A stretch of DNA of 64,000 nt from Zoogloea sp. (GCF_028689785.1 NZ_JAQVCN010000004.1:1-64000), one strand, 5' to 3'. Shown: positions 19,569 to 29,208, numbered from the stretch's first letter. Numbers and translations: made by a program. Notes: generated from the sequence alone by a model not told the origin.

Positions 19569-20333
19569 ATGTACTTCAGCGGCCTCGTCTCCCACCTCCA
19601 AGACATCCTCGCCTGTCAGGCCCTCAGCTTTGTCTTCCAGCCGGTCTTCGACCTGCGCCGCCGGGAGGTGCTGGGCTACGAGACGCTGATGCGCGGCCCC
19701 GTGGACTCGCCGCTGCACACGCCGGAGCAACTGCTGCGGGTGGCCCGGGATGCCGGTCTGGGGCTGCCCCTGGAGCACCTGGCTGTGCGCCGTGCTATCT
19801 CCACCTTTATGGCTGCCGGGCTGCCGGGGCGGCTCTTCATCAACCTGAGCGGGGCCATGATCGTCGACCTGGTGCGTGAGGGCGGGCTGCAGGCCGTGCT
19901 CCATGCAGAGGGGCTCGACGCCGCCCGGCTGGTGGTAGAGCACATGGAGGCCGACAATACCCCGCCAGCCGGCCTGGACCAGGCCTGGCAACAACTCGCG
20001 ACCCTGGGCTCTGGCCGCGCCACCGGACGCCCCGACGTGGCGGCGGATTTTCTGAAGCTGGCACCACCCCACACTCGCCGCATTCACACCGAAGCCTTGC
20101 GCCGGGAGGCTCTCGCCGGGGTGATGGAAGGGGCTCGCCGACAAAGGCAGCAGGTGATCGCCGAAGGCATCGAAGATGCCCGCGACCTGGCCACGCTGTG
20201 CGCAATGGGCTGCAACTGCGCCCAGGGCTACCTCCTGGGCAAGCCGGCCAGCGAGCCGGTGCGCCAGCTGTCGCGCAGCGTGGCCGGACTGCTGGCCACC
20301 GCCTGCGACAAGGCGCCCCTCAACCCGCCGTGA
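19569..20333 (+). CDS. Degenerate EAL-domain protein (likely catalytically inactive)
   Basis: 255 residues from ATG 19569; a TTG 60 bases upstream is less likely. The fold is that of an EAL domain: FVFQPVFDLRRREVLGYETL, LFINLSG, VIAEGIED and CAQGYLLGKP follow in order. The catalytic residues are lost: EAL reads ETL (38-40), the ELTE position reads VVEHMEAD, the DDFGTGYS loop is replaced by TLGSGRATGRP, and the KID lysine region reads LKLAPP. It should not hydrolyse c-di-GMP but might bind it or a protein partner. Its 3' end overlaps norD tail-to-tail by 14 bp. Confidence 0.85.
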   Translation: MYFSGLVSHLQDILACQALSFVFQPVFDLRRREVLGYETLMRGPVDSPLHTPEQLLRVARDAGLGLPLEHLAVRRAISTFMAAGLPGRLFINLSGAMIVDLVREGGLQAVLHAEGLDAARLVVEHMEADNTPPAGLDQAWQQLATLGSGRATGRPDVAADFLKLAPPHTRRIHTEALRREALAGVMEGARRQRQQVIAEGIEDARDLATLCAMGCNCAQGYLLGKPASEPVRQLSRSVAGLLATACDKAPLNPP

Positions 20334-22164
20334 GCTGAGCGTAGAGCGCCGGCAGGCGCGCCGGCAGATCGGCCGGATTACGCAGGATGGTGTAGCCGGA
20401 GGGCCCGAAGAGGTGGGGCAGATAGCCCTGGCCCTCCTTGTCGATGGTCACACAGAAAGGCCGCACGCCTTCCTGGCGGGCAGCATTTAGGCTCATCCGG
20501 GTATCCTCGATACCGTAGCGCCCTTCGTAGTGATCCACATCGTTTGGCTTGCCATCGGACAGGATCATCAGCAGGCGCAGCGCTTCCGGCCGCTTGGCGA
20601 GGATCTGTGTGGCGTAGCGGATGGCCGCCCCCATGCGGGTATAGAAGCCGGGCTTGAGCACGCTGATGCGGCCGCGGATACGATCGTCGATCTTCTCGTC
20701 GAAGCCCTTGATGCGGTGAAAGCGGATGTGCTCGCGCCGCCGCGACGAGAAGCCGTACAGGCCGAAGGGGTCGCCGGTGGCGCCCAGGGCCTCGGAGAAC
20801 AGCCACAGACTGTCGCGGATCACGTCGATCACGCGCTGCTCGTCGCTGACCCAGGTATCGGTGGACAGGGACAGGTCAGCCAGCACCAGGCAGCACAGGT
20901 CGCGCTCCCGTCGTTCGCAGGACAGGTAGCCGCCATCGCTGCCGGCCACGTGGCCGGTGCGCCGGTCGGCGTAGGCGCGCACGCAAGCATCGATGTCGAG
21001 CTCGGGGCCTTCGGGCTGATTCTTGAGCCAGCGCCGGGCCGGGGTAAGGGCCTCCAGTTGGCGACGCAGGCGCCGGGCCGGGGCTTGCAGCCGCGGAGGC
21101 AGCGGGCAGGGCTGGGCATCCCGGGGGTCAAGTACGGTGATGCTGCACATGTCCTTCTTCAGCACCTGCTTCTTCCAGTCCCACTCGGGCAGCAGAATGC
21201 CGCTCTCCAGCGGAATGTCGTCGTGGGCCGCAGAGGGCAGATCCAGGTCGAAGCGCACTCGCGAGGCGGTGTCCTGACCATCCTGAGCCACGGCGATGCG
21301 ATCCATGTCCTGAGCCACCCGCGTCGGGTCTTCATCGTCACCCTCTTCGTGGCCACGGTTCACCTTCACGTATTCGGCAAAAGACAGCAGGCTCTCGGCC
21401 CGGAAGGGCAGGATCAACCCATTGTGGCCATCGGGCATGTCTTCCTGTTGGGCCTGGCGGCGGCGGTCGGTGGCATCGGCCGACTTGCCGCCCTCCCGGC
21501 GTTCGGCCGGGGTCGGATCCGCAGCGGACTGGCGCCTGTCCAGGGCCACGGGTGCCGGATACAGCCACAGGGCTACCGGTGTGGGCGGGCGTCGGGCAGC
21601 GGGCAGCGCGGCAACGCTGCCTGGCGCATCCAGGGCCTGGCGGATCGCCCTTTCGGCAGTGGCCTCGTCGGCCGGCAGCTTGCCTGGGTCGGGGCGTTCG
21701 GCGAGCACCGCCACCACCAGCCGGCGATAGCGCGCAGCAAAGCCCGGAAAGGCTTCCAGGGTCGCGGCGCTGGCCTGCTGGTTGGCAGCGATCCAGGTAT
21801 CGGCCGACAGGCCACCGGCCGGCAGGGCGGCCCCCTGGGCGATCAGCCAGAGATACAGATCACGGTTGAGGCTGCGCTCGGGGAAGAGAGCAATCTCGGC
21901 CGGCAGACGCAGGTTTTCCTCGTCCCGGGCCGCCTGGGCCACCTTTTCACCGGAGTGGGCCAGGCGCGCCAGCCAGTTGCGGCGTGCGCCGTGCTCCACC
22001 TCGGCGGCGGGTGCCACGCGCAGGCCGGCATCCCCCCCCAGGGCACGGAAGAGAATCCCCGCGCTGCGCTCCATGTCGGCCAGGCGCACCACCGCCTCGG
22101 GGTGGCTGCGGGTTGCCGCGCGGGTAATGAAACGGTGCCACAAGCCACCGATGAACTCTTCCAT
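20320..22164 (-). CDS. norD: Nitric oxide reductase activation protein NorD (VWA domain)
   Basis: 614 residues, close to the usual NorD length. The C-terminal von Willebrand A domain has the variant MIDAS opening VLADLSLSTDTW, followed by VIDVIRDSLWLFSEAL, KPGFYTRMGAAIRYA and LMILSDGKPNDVDHYEGRYGIEDTR, which are typical of NorD. The N-terminal helical half and acidic middle match too. NorD is needed to assemble active cNOR or qNOR in denitrifiers. norB, norC and norQ are not in the window. It follows bdhA on the same strand by 17 bp, so the two are probably co-transcribed. Confidence 0.9.
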   Translation of the reverse strand: MEEFIGGLWHRFITRAATRSHPEAVVRLADMERSAGILFRALGGDAGLRVAPAAEVEHGARRNWLARLAHSGEKVAQAARDEENLRLPAEIALFPERSLNRDLYLWLIAQGAALPAGGLSADTWIAANQQASAATLEAFPGFAARYRRLVVAVLAERPDPGKLPADEATAERAIRQALDAPGSVAALPAARRPPTPVALWLYPAPVALDRRQSAADPTPAERREGGKSADATDRRRQAQQEDMPDGHNGLILPFRAESLLSFAEYVKVNRGHEEGDDEDPTRVAQDMDRIAVAQDGQDTASRVRFDLDLPSAAHDDIPLESGILLPEWDWKKQVLKKDMCSITVLDPRDAQPCPLPPRLQAPARRLRRQLEALTPARRWLKNQPEGPELDIDACVRAYADRRTGHVAGSDGGYLSCERRERDLCCLVLADLSLSTDTWVSDEQRVIDVIRDSLWLFSEALGATGDPFGLYGFSSRRREHIRFHRIKGFDEKIDDRIRGRISVLKPGFYTRMGAAIRYATQILAKRPEALRLLMILSDGKPNDVDHYEGRYGIEDTRMSLNAARQEGVRPFCVTIDKEGQGYLPHLFGPSGYTILRNPADLPARLPALYAQLTAG

Positions 22165-22181
22165 GCCTGCCTTTCCCGGGG

Positions 22182-22964
22182 CTACCTCGCGGTCCAGCCC
22201 CCGTCAATCAACTGCACCGAACCGGTCACCGAACGGGCCGCATCGGAACACAGGAACACCGTGAAGGCCGCCACTTCGTCAGCCTCGACAAACTGCTTGG
22301 TGGGCTGGGCGGCCAGGATCACCTCACGGATTACCCGGTCTTCCGACAGGTTATGCACCTTGGCCTGATCCACCACCTGCTTTTCCACCAAGGGGGTACG
22401 CACATAACCCGGGCACAGGGCATTGCAGGTGATGCCCTGCTCGGCCACTTCCAGCGCCACCGCCTTTGAAAACCCCACCACCGCGTGCTTGCTGGCCGTG
22501 TAGGGCGCCTTGAAAGGCGAGGCCACCACACCGTGTGCCGAGGCGATGTTGACGATGCGCCCCCAGCCCCGCGCCTTCATGGACGGCAGCGCCGCCTTGA
22601 TGGTGTGGAACACCGACGACAGGTTGATGGCGATGAGCTGATCCCAGGTCTCGTCGGGAAAGGCATCTACCGCTGCCACATGCTGGATGCCCGCGTTATT
22701 GACCAGGATGTCCACACTGCCGAAGGCCGCAATGGTGGCCTCCACCAGGGCCTGAGCCGATGCGCCCTGGGCCAGGTTGGCCTGGGTGTAGCCCACCTCC
22801 ACGCCGGTTTCGGCAGCCAACCCGGCACGCAGGGCCTCGGCATCCGCCGCCGGCCGCGAGCCATTGAGCATCACCTTCGCCCCGGCCCGCGCCAGCGCCT
22901 GGGCCACCGCCAGACCAATCCCGGAAGTCGAACCCGTCACCAAAGCCGTCCTGCCTGCCAACAT
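22182..22964 (-). CDS. bdhA: D-3-hydroxybutyrate dehydrogenase
   Basis: 260-residue short-chain dehydrogenase. NAD-binding TGSTSGIG at 10-17, NNAG, the catalytic Ser in NIASAHG and Tyr-x3-Lys in YTASKHAV are present. PFKAPYTASKHAVVGFSK and AAQPTKQFVEADEVA are typical of BdhA. It interconverts 3-hydroxybutyrate and acetoacetate, used in polyhydroxybutyrate breakdown. An AGGAGATTGAG ribosome site precedes the ATG. norD follows after 17 bp, an unusual pairing. Confidence 0.93.
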   Translation of the reverse strand: MLAGRTALVTGSTSGIGLAVAQALARAGAKVMLNGSRPAADAEALRAGLAAETGVEVGYTQANLAQGASAQALVEATIAAFGSVDILVNNAGIQHVAAVDAFPDETWDQLIAINLSSVFHTIKAALPSMKARGWGRIVNIASAHGVVASPFKAPYTASKHAVVGFSKAVALEVAEQGITCNALCPGYVRTPLVEKQVVDQAKVHNLSEDRVIREVILAAQPTKQFVEADEVAAFTVFLCSDAARSVTGSVQLIDGGWTAR

Positions 22965-23157
22965 CTCAATCTCCTCGATTCGCGCCGGGCCCCTGCCCGG
23001 TCAGACAGGGGATGCTACCCGAAGGGCAAGGCAGGAAGACATGGACAGGCATGGATGGCGCGGATTGCATGATTCGGCAGGACTGTAGCCGGCAGGCCAA
23101 CCTGGCGCCCTGTCCTGGCTCAATTTGCCAGGCCGATCATCACCGACGCAAGACCGG

Positions 23158-23625
23158 CTACTGGAAGTCCCCCTCGATCCAGCTACGAGCCACCCCCTCG
23201 GTCAGCCGGAAATCGGCAACGACCCGTTCTTCCGCAACCTGTTCGCCGAGTTCGTCATGGGCCGTGAGCAGGGCATGGGGCTCGTACTCATCGGGCACCA
23301 GGCGCAGGGACACCTCCCACTGCCGCCCCCGCACCGTTACCGACACGGCCCGCAGCGGCCGGCCACCCGCACGCCGCGGCTCGGCAGGCTCCGCCACCTG
23401 CCGAGAACTGCGCACCAGCGTCTCGAACGCCGCCTCATCGGGCGGCGGCGGCACACGCACCGGCAGGCACACCTCGATCGGCTCGCCGGACACCACCAGC
23501 GCCAGCTGGCACGGCGCCCCGGCCTCCCCGGCAGACACATCCCGCCGCCGCCGGGCCCGGCGCACGACAGGCAGCGGCAGCTGAACGCCATCGACAGGAA
23601 ACTCGAAACTGGTCTGGTGATTCAT
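23158..23625 (-). CDS. Uncharacterised protein, paralog of the gene at 26056; behind a SOS box
   Basis: 155 residues, no signal peptide or TM segment. The N-terminal half is Arg- and Pro-rich (RRARRRRDV, VRVPPPPDEAAFETLV). The C-terminal 45 residues align with the other paralog in this window: both have (I/L)VPD(D/E)YEP(H/Y)A, a short acidic helix, then a WIEGDF/WVERGF ending. Function unknown. A perfect CTGT-N8-ACAG LexA-type box sits 60 bp upstream of its ATG, so DNA-damage control is likely if that box is real. Confidence 0.7.
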   Translation of the reverse strand: MNHQTSFEFPVDGVQLPLPVVRRARRRRDVSAGEAGAPCQLALVVSGEPIEVCLPVRVPPPPDEAAFETLVRSSRQVAEPAEPRRAGGRPLRAVSVTVRGRQWEVSLRLVPDEYEPHALLTAHDELGEQVAEERVVADFRLTEGVARSWIEGDFQ

Positions 23626-24011
23626 GGGCTTGCTTCTAAGGTGTCGCGGTGATCAGGCGCGGGCAGTCACGGCAATCCGTTTAACTGTATAAAAAAACAG
23701 CCAACAACTCAAGACCGGAATCAAGCAGCAAGAACATCACAACCCGGGCAGGCCGGCGCGCCCCCTTGTGACTTATTCCCCTTTGTCATCAGAACCAGAT
23801 CACAGGCCTTTAGCGCAATGGGGGCTAGCATCCAGGCAAAGCCCTATCGATTCAGCATCAGCGTCCGCTGCCATCCGCATGATCTCCACCGACCGCCTCA
23901 AGCAGCTCCTCCGCCTGCTCAGCCACCGTCGTGCCCTACCCGCAAACGACCTGCAGTACGCCCTCGGTTGAGGTGTCCTGTCAATAATGACTGATCTGAG
24001 CTAAAGCCGCC
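23626..24011. other. Non-coding stretch with a SOS box and a possible HTH remnant
   Basis: Apart from the LexA-type box (23685-23700), this 386-bp stretch holds only a short plus-strand frame starting with an ATG at 23880. It encodes about 30 residues resembling an N-terminal helix-turn-helix (TDRLKQLLRLLSHRR, then DLQYALG) before a stop at 23969. In HipA/YjjJ-like and other regulators such a segment is followed by a longer protein, so it may be a 5' gene remnant. The upstream part is AT-rich for this genome. Confidence 0.35.
23685..23700 (-). promoter_or_regulatory. LexA/SOS box upstream of the 155-residue gene
   Basis: CTGTATAAAAAAACAG fits the CTGT-N8-ACAG LexA consensus exactly, including the AT-rich spacer. 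It lies 60 bp upstream of the minus-strand ATG at 23625 and overlaps a possible -10 element (TATACA on the minus strand). LexA binding is inferred from the match. Confidence 0.65.
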
Positions 24012-24413
24012 TCAGCCCGACCTCGGTGGAAAGCACCATTTGAATCTTCCTGCCGCCATCTCCCCTTCCAGCCACTCTCGCACTTCGGCCGGCAAGTCTT
24101 CGAGGGACACGGCCACGCATTCACCGGGTGCTACGACCAGACGGATCGCTCCGCACTCCGCAAAAGCCACCCACCTGCCCCCTTCTGCCAGGGGCTGGCA
24201 TTGCCTGGGATCAAAGGCGTGGGCGTGGCGAGCGTGGCCTGTGGACAGGGCGGCATAGACCTCTTCGAGCTGCGATGCCACCCTGTGCCAGTCGGCCACG
24301 GCCTGCGCCAGGCCGGGAGCGATCCCGCCCACCGTCTGGCACAGTGTCAGGTCTGCGCTGACCACCAACAGGGTGCCGCCGGGTCGGAATGCCTTGAGTC
24401 CGGCCAGCTTCAC
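24012..24413 (-). CDS. Truncated FAH-family N-terminal domain protein (chimeric)
   Basis: 133 residues from a GTG. The first 72 or so match the N-terminal domain of fumarylacetoacetate-hydrolase-family proteins: MKLAGLKAFRPGGTLLVVS, then GIAPGLAQAVADW, LEEVYAALSTG, and HAFDPRQCQPL. The intact family continues with PRAYQWADGSAYINHVELV and a C-terminal catalytic domain of about 250 residues with metal ligands; here it diverges to an unrelated charged tail ending in FKWCFPPRSG. The catalytic domain is missing, so it is not an active hydrolase. It could be a decayed gene or a small protein derived from one. Confidence 0.6.
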   Translation of the reverse strand: MKLAGLKAFRPGGTLLVVSADLTLCQTVGGIAPGLAQAVADWHRVASQLEEVYAALSTGHARHAHAFDPRQCQPLAEGGRWVAFAECGAIRLVVAPGECVAVSLEDLPAEVREWLEGEMAAGRFKWCFPPRSG

Positions 24414-24420
24414 GGTCCCG

Positions 24421-24437
24421 CCTCCGCAAAGCGGAGG
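24421..24437. terminator. Hairpin between the FAH remnant and the cupin gene
   Basis: CCTCCGC-AAA-GCGGAGG is a perfect 7-bp stem with a 3-base loop. It lies just upstream of both divergent starts, with no T-run on either side, so it may be a structured leader or operator rather than a terminator. Confidence 0.3.
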
Positions 24438-24513
24438 AAATGCTTGACCGCCGGCGCTCGTCTGGCACTATCGCGGCACGGGTTTAAACATAATTTTTTT
24501 GGGGTCATTCAGC

Positions 24514-24840
24514 GTGTGGAAAGTCTTCAACCTTAATGAGCTCAAAGGCAAGGTTGCCGGAAATCAGCCGGCCATCTTCGAGTTCCTTCGCAGCTCGCAG
24601 ATGTCCTGTGCGCTTTATCGGCTGCCGGCGGGCGCTCGGGACATGCAGGCGCCTCATCTGGAAGATGAGCTCTACCTGGTGCTCGAAGGCCGGGCGCGGC
24701 TGCGCGTGGACGGGCAGGAGCAGGAGGTGGGGCCGGGGATGGTGCTGTTCGTGGGCGCCACCACGGAACACTCTTTTTTCGACATCACCGAAGACCTGAC
24801 CCTGATGGCCATGTTCGGGCCGTCCGGCGGCATGCGCTGA
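24514..24840 (+). CDS. Small cupin-domain protein
   Basis: 108 residues from a GTG at 24514; a TTG at 24499 would add five. A single cupin barrel is visible: metal-site motif 1 region around APHLEDELYLVLEGRARL (His, Glu, Glu) and motif 2 GPGMVLFVGATTEHSFFDI (His). It is cytoplasmic and stands alone, convergent with the diguanylate cyclase gene (gap 4 bp). Ligand unknown. Confidence 0.8.
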   Translation: MWKVFNLNELKGKVAGNQPAIFEFLRSSQMSCALYRLPAGARDMQAPHLEDELYLVLEGRARLRVDGQEQEVGPGMVLFVGATTEHSFFDITEDLTLMAMFGPSGGMR

Positions 24841-24844
24841 CGCC

Positions 24845-25978
<1,134 letters not shown>

Positions 25979-26055
25979 TGTTGGGCGTGCCTCCTGCGGC
26001 CTCCCGAAAAGGGCTGGCATGCGGTCAACCTTATCCTGTCTGGGTGCGCTGCGGT

Positions 26056-26550
26056 CTACTCTGCCCCGCCAAAACCCCTTTCGACCCATCCGGCGGCACT
26101 GCGGCGATCAAGCTTGAAGCCGGCGCTGACGCGCACCTCGGCAAGCAGTTCATCGAAGGCATCCCGAGCCGAGAGCACGGCATAGGGCTCATAGTCGTCG
26201 GGAACGATATCGAGCAGGACGTTTACCGGACCATTGTCGGTGCTGACGGTAATGCGCTTGTGGAGCAGGGCGTGGAGGTGCTGTTCATGCCGGCGCAGCA
26301 CTTCGGAGGCGGTCTTCACCAGGGTCTGGAAGGCGCCGGCATCAAGGGGCTTGGGGTTCTTCTTGTCCCGCCCCATGGTCCACGGCCCGACCAGCGCGGG
26401 TTCGGATTCGCCGTCCTTGAGCATCTCCACCGCCCAACCGTCGTCGTCCTGGTTCTTGATGACGCGAGCAGTCCAGCCGTTATCGCACCACAACCGGTCT
26501 TCCTTGATGACCACCGGGGTGCTGTCGTTGTCGAGGCTGTCCATGGACAT
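26056..26550 (-). CDS. Uncharacterised protein coupled to trmA; paralog of the gene at 23158
   Basis: 164 residues. The start at 26550 overlaps the trmA stop (TGATG), so it is translationally coupled to trmA. The N-terminus contains a Trp-rich stretch (DRLWCDNGWTARVIKNQDDDGW) and GPWTMGRDKKNPKPLD; the C-terminal part (IVPDDYEPYAVLSARDAFDELLAEVRV, residues about 118-144, and the WVERGF end) aligns with the SOS-box-linked gene at 23158. Function unknown. Confidence 0.75.
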   Translation of the reverse strand: MSMDSLDNDSTPVVIKEDRLWCDNGWTARVIKNQDDDGWAVEMLKDGESEPALVGPWTMGRDKKNPKPLDAGAFQTLVKTASEVLRRHEQHLHALLHKRITVSTDNGPVNVLLDIVPDDYEPYAVLSARDAFDELLAEVRVSAGFKLDRRSAAGWVERGFGGAE

Positions 26551-27647
26551 CACGCGGCCTGCCGGCGACTCAGCAACAGGCCGCATTCCAGGTGATGCGT
26601 GTAGGGAAACTGGTCGAACACGGCGGCGGCGCGGATCTCATGGGTGTCGTGCAGGGCTGCCTCGTTGTCGCGCAAGGTGGAAGGGTTGCAGGAGATGTAC
26701 AGGATGTGCGGAAAGCGCCGGGCCATCTCGACGGGGGCGTCGTCCAGACCCATCCGCGGCGGGTCCACAAAGAGGGTGGAGAAACCGTAGCCGGCCAGAT
26801 CCACACCTTGCATGCGCCGGTACTCACGGCCACCGGAGAGGGCGTCGCTGATCTCGTCGCTGGACATGCGCACCATGGTCACGTTGCTGACGCCGTTGGC
26901 TTGCAGATTGTAGGCAGCCGCTTTTACCGACGACTTGCTGACCTCGGTCGCCAGCACCCGCCCGAACTGGGGCGCCAGGGCGATGGTGAAGTTGCCATTG
27001 CCGCAGTACAGCTCCAGCAAGTCGCCCCCCACATCGGCCACTTGATGACAAGCCCAGCCGAGCATCTGTCTGTTCACACCACCATTGGGCTGGGTGAAGC
27101 TGCCCTCGATCTGCTGATAGCGCAGGGGGCGACCATCGAGTTCAAACTCCTCCAGCAGCCAGTCCTGGCCGATGACCACCTTCTGCTTGCGGCTGCGCCC
27201 GATAAGTTGGATATCCATGGCGACAGCCAGCTCACGAGCGGCGGCTTCCCAATCCGCATCGAGAGGGCGGTGATAGACCAGGGTGATCATCAGTCGACCG
27301 CTCAATGTGCTCAGAAAGTCCACTTGAAATATCTTGCGCTTGAGGGCCGGGCTGGCCATCAGGCGCTCGCGCAGCAAGGGCATGGCCCGGGCAATGGGCG
27401 CAGCGACGGCGGGAAAGTCCTGAATGATCACCGGCCGCTTGGGATCGGCGCTGTCGAACATCGCGTAGTCCACCCGCTCGCCCTCGTGCCACATGCGAAA
27501 TTCCGCGCGCAAACGATAGTGCAGGAGCGCAGATTGATGGACCAGGGGTTCGGGCACGGCAAAGGCGGCAAAGTCCTGCTTGAACTTGTCCACCTTGGCG
27601 GAGAGCTGGCTGGGGTAGTCGGCAGGATCGATACGGGGCAGGGACAT
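26550..27647 (-). CDS. trmA: tRNA (uracil-5-)-methyltransferase TrmA
   Basis: 365 residues, the normal TrmA length. The SAM-binding motif LELYCGNGNFTIALA, the VDPPRMGLD motif and the catalytic cysteine in YISCNPSTL are present, as is the C-terminal HHLECGLLL with the general-base Glu. It makes 5-methyluridine at position 54 of tRNA. No TRAM or Fe-S domain is present, which fits TrmA rather than RlmD. Confidence 0.96.
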   Translation of the reverse strand: MSLPRIDPADYPSQLSAKVDKFKQDFAAFAVPEPLVHQSALLHYRLRAEFRMWHEGERVDYAMFDSADPKRPVIIQDFPAVAAPIARAMPLLRERLMASPALKRKIFQVDFLSTLSGRLMITLVYHRPLDADWEAAARELAVAMDIQLIGRSRKQKVVIGQDWLLEEFELDGRPLRYQQIEGSFTQPNGGVNRQMLGWACHQVADVGGDLLELYCGNGNFTIALAPQFGRVLATEVSKSSVKAAAYNLQANGVSNVTMVRMSSDEISDALSGGREYRRMQGVDLAGYGFSTLFVDPPRMGLDDAPVEMARRFPHILYISCNPSTLRDNEAALHDTHEIRAAAVFDQFPYTHHLECGLLLSRRQAA

Positions 27648-27857
27648 GGGGTGGTACGGTGAATGTTCGATGCGGGGCTGGCGCTCAAGGCCGCCAGCGG
27701 AGGGCCGAATATACGCCTGTCGGCCGCGCCGGGGGAGGCTGCGTCAGCCCTATAGCCCTGTTGTCATCGTGGCGTGCCAGAATCGGCCGTCAACCGGCCC
27801 GGAACCACCGGGCCCGCACACCGCTCGAAAACACTCTCACCTTGCCCCCCATCCTTC

Positions 27858-28661
27858 ATGCCGCATCGCAAACTCAAGATCCACGCCCATCCTGCCTCCA
27901 AGCCCTCCGGCAAACCGCCCCTGCTGTTCGTCCATGGGGCCTACACCAACGCCCTGGGCTGGCAGCTCAATTTCATTCCTTACCTCAACGCCCGGGGCTA
28001 TGACTGTTTCGCCCTCGACCTCTCCGGTCACGGGGAGAGCGAGGGACGGGATCAGCTCGACTACTTCGGACTGGCCGACTACGCCGACGATGTGGCCCAG
28101 GCGGTCGCCACCCTTCCGGCCGAGCCAGTGCTCATCGGCCACTCCATGGGCACCCTGGTAGTCCAGCTCTACCTGGCCAGGGCCAGTGCCGCCGGGGTGG
28201 CACTGCTGGCGCCGGTGCCGCCCACCGGAACCGGCGGATCAGCCAGCCGCCTGGCACTGCTGCAGCCGGATTTTTTCAGCGAACTGCCCAAGGTGATCGC
28301 CGGGCGCCCCGACCAGCACACCCTGCGGGTGATGGCCGAGGTGTATTTCTCGCCGGACATGCCCCACCAGGATGTTCTCCAGTTCATGCCGATGATCCAG
28401 GCCGAGTCTGAGCATGCGGTAGCCGAAATGGTCGCCTTGCCCTTCATGGCCGTCAAACACCGCCCGGACATCCCGGCCCTGGTGATGGGCGGCGGCGAGG
28501 ATGCGGTATTTCCCGCTTCGATGCTGTTCTTTACAGCCCTGCCCTGGAAGGCCCGCCAGGTGGTGATTCCGCGGGCGGGGCACATGCTGATGCTCGACCC
28601 CCAGTGGCAGGACGCCGCCGCTGCGCTGGCAGACTGGCTGGACACCCTGCCGAAGGCATGA
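27858..28661 (+). CDS. Alpha/beta hydrolase
   Basis: 267 residues from ATG 27858. Core elements: oxyanion-side LLFVHGAYTNALGW, LDLSGHGESEG, nucleophile elbow GHSMGT with the catalytic Ser, Asp in MGGGEDAVFP, and the final His in RAGHMLML. The cap region (about 140-200) is typical of small esterase/lipase-like enzymes. Substrate unknown. It diverges from trmA and is followed by a REPIN-like element 10 bp after its stop. Confidence 0.9.
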   Translation: MPHRKLKIHAHPASKPSGKPPLLFVHGAYTNALGWQLNFIPYLNARGYDCFALDLSGHGESEGRDQLDYFGLADYADDVAQAVATLPAEPVLIGHSMGTLVVQLYLARASAAGVALLAPVPPTGTGGSASRLALLQPDFFSELPKVIAGRPDQHTLRVMAEVYFSPDMPHQDVLQFMPMIQAESEHAVAEMVALPFMAVKHRPDIPALVMGGGEDAVFPASMLFFTALPWKARQVVIPRAGHMLMLDPQWQDAAAALADWLDTLPKA

Positions 28662-28671
28662 GGGCCTCCCT

Positions 28672-28756
28672 GTGGGGCCGAGTTCATTCGACCGCGGACG
28701 GTGGTGAGCGGCATGCCGATGATCAACGTGCCGAGGTCGGATGAATTCAACCCCAC
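28672..28756. repeat. REPIN-like 85-bp inverted-repeat element between convergent genes
   Basis: Arms at 28672-28693 and 28735-28756 are inverted copies with about 18 of 22 matches, separated by 41 bp. The left arm begins GTGGGGCCGAGTTC; the right ends AATTCAACCCCAC. The central 41 bp is about two-thirds identical to that of the copy at 50453 in the same orientation. It sits between the tails of convergent genes, the classical place for REP elements. Confidence 0.8.
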
Positions 28757-28779
28757 ACGAGTACCACCGCGGGCACCCC

Positions 28780-29145
28780 CTACTGGCCCTGCCTGTCGAG
28801 CATCACATAACGCTTGGTAACGTGCTCCAGCACTTCAAAGGTACCGACGAAGCCGGCCGGGATGATGCCGGCATCACCGGGCCCGAATTCGCGAGCCTCG
28901 CCGGTAGAGTCGATGATGCGCAGGCGGCCGCTGATGACCTGGAAAAATTCATGACGGCCCGGATGAAAGGCGATGCGCCAGGCACCGGGCTCGCAAGTCC
29001 AGTCGCCCATGGAGAGGGCGCCGTCATCGGCGTAATAGCGTTCGGCGGTCAGCCGCCGGGGCGGCGTGCCGACGGACCGCTCCGGAGCAGGACGGTCTTC
29101 GACGGGAGCGGGGGCAGGATCGGAAAAATGGATGAGGGCAGACAT
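28780..29145 (-). CDS. Cupin_3 (DUF861-type) protein
   Basis: About 121 residues from ATG 29145; an upstream GTG at 29154 adds three. The cupin core reads WTCEPGAWRIAFHPGRHEFFQVISGRLRI and FGPGDAGIIPAGFVGTFEVLE, as in DUF861 proteins, with His and Glu metal-site candidates. The N-terminus is a Pro/Glu-rich leader. Substrate unknown; single gene. Confidence 0.85.
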   Translation of the reverse strand: MSALIHFSDPAPAPVEDRPAPERSVGTPPRRLTAERYYADDGALSMGDWTCEPGAWRIAFHPGRHEFFQVISGRLRIIDSTGEAREFGPGDAGIIPAGFVGTFEVLEHVTKRYVMLDRQGQ

Positions 29146-29208
29146 GAAAGACACCGGGAGGGATGATCAGGCCCGGAGTTTACGTCAGGCACAAGGCCTG
29201 CCCGTCGT

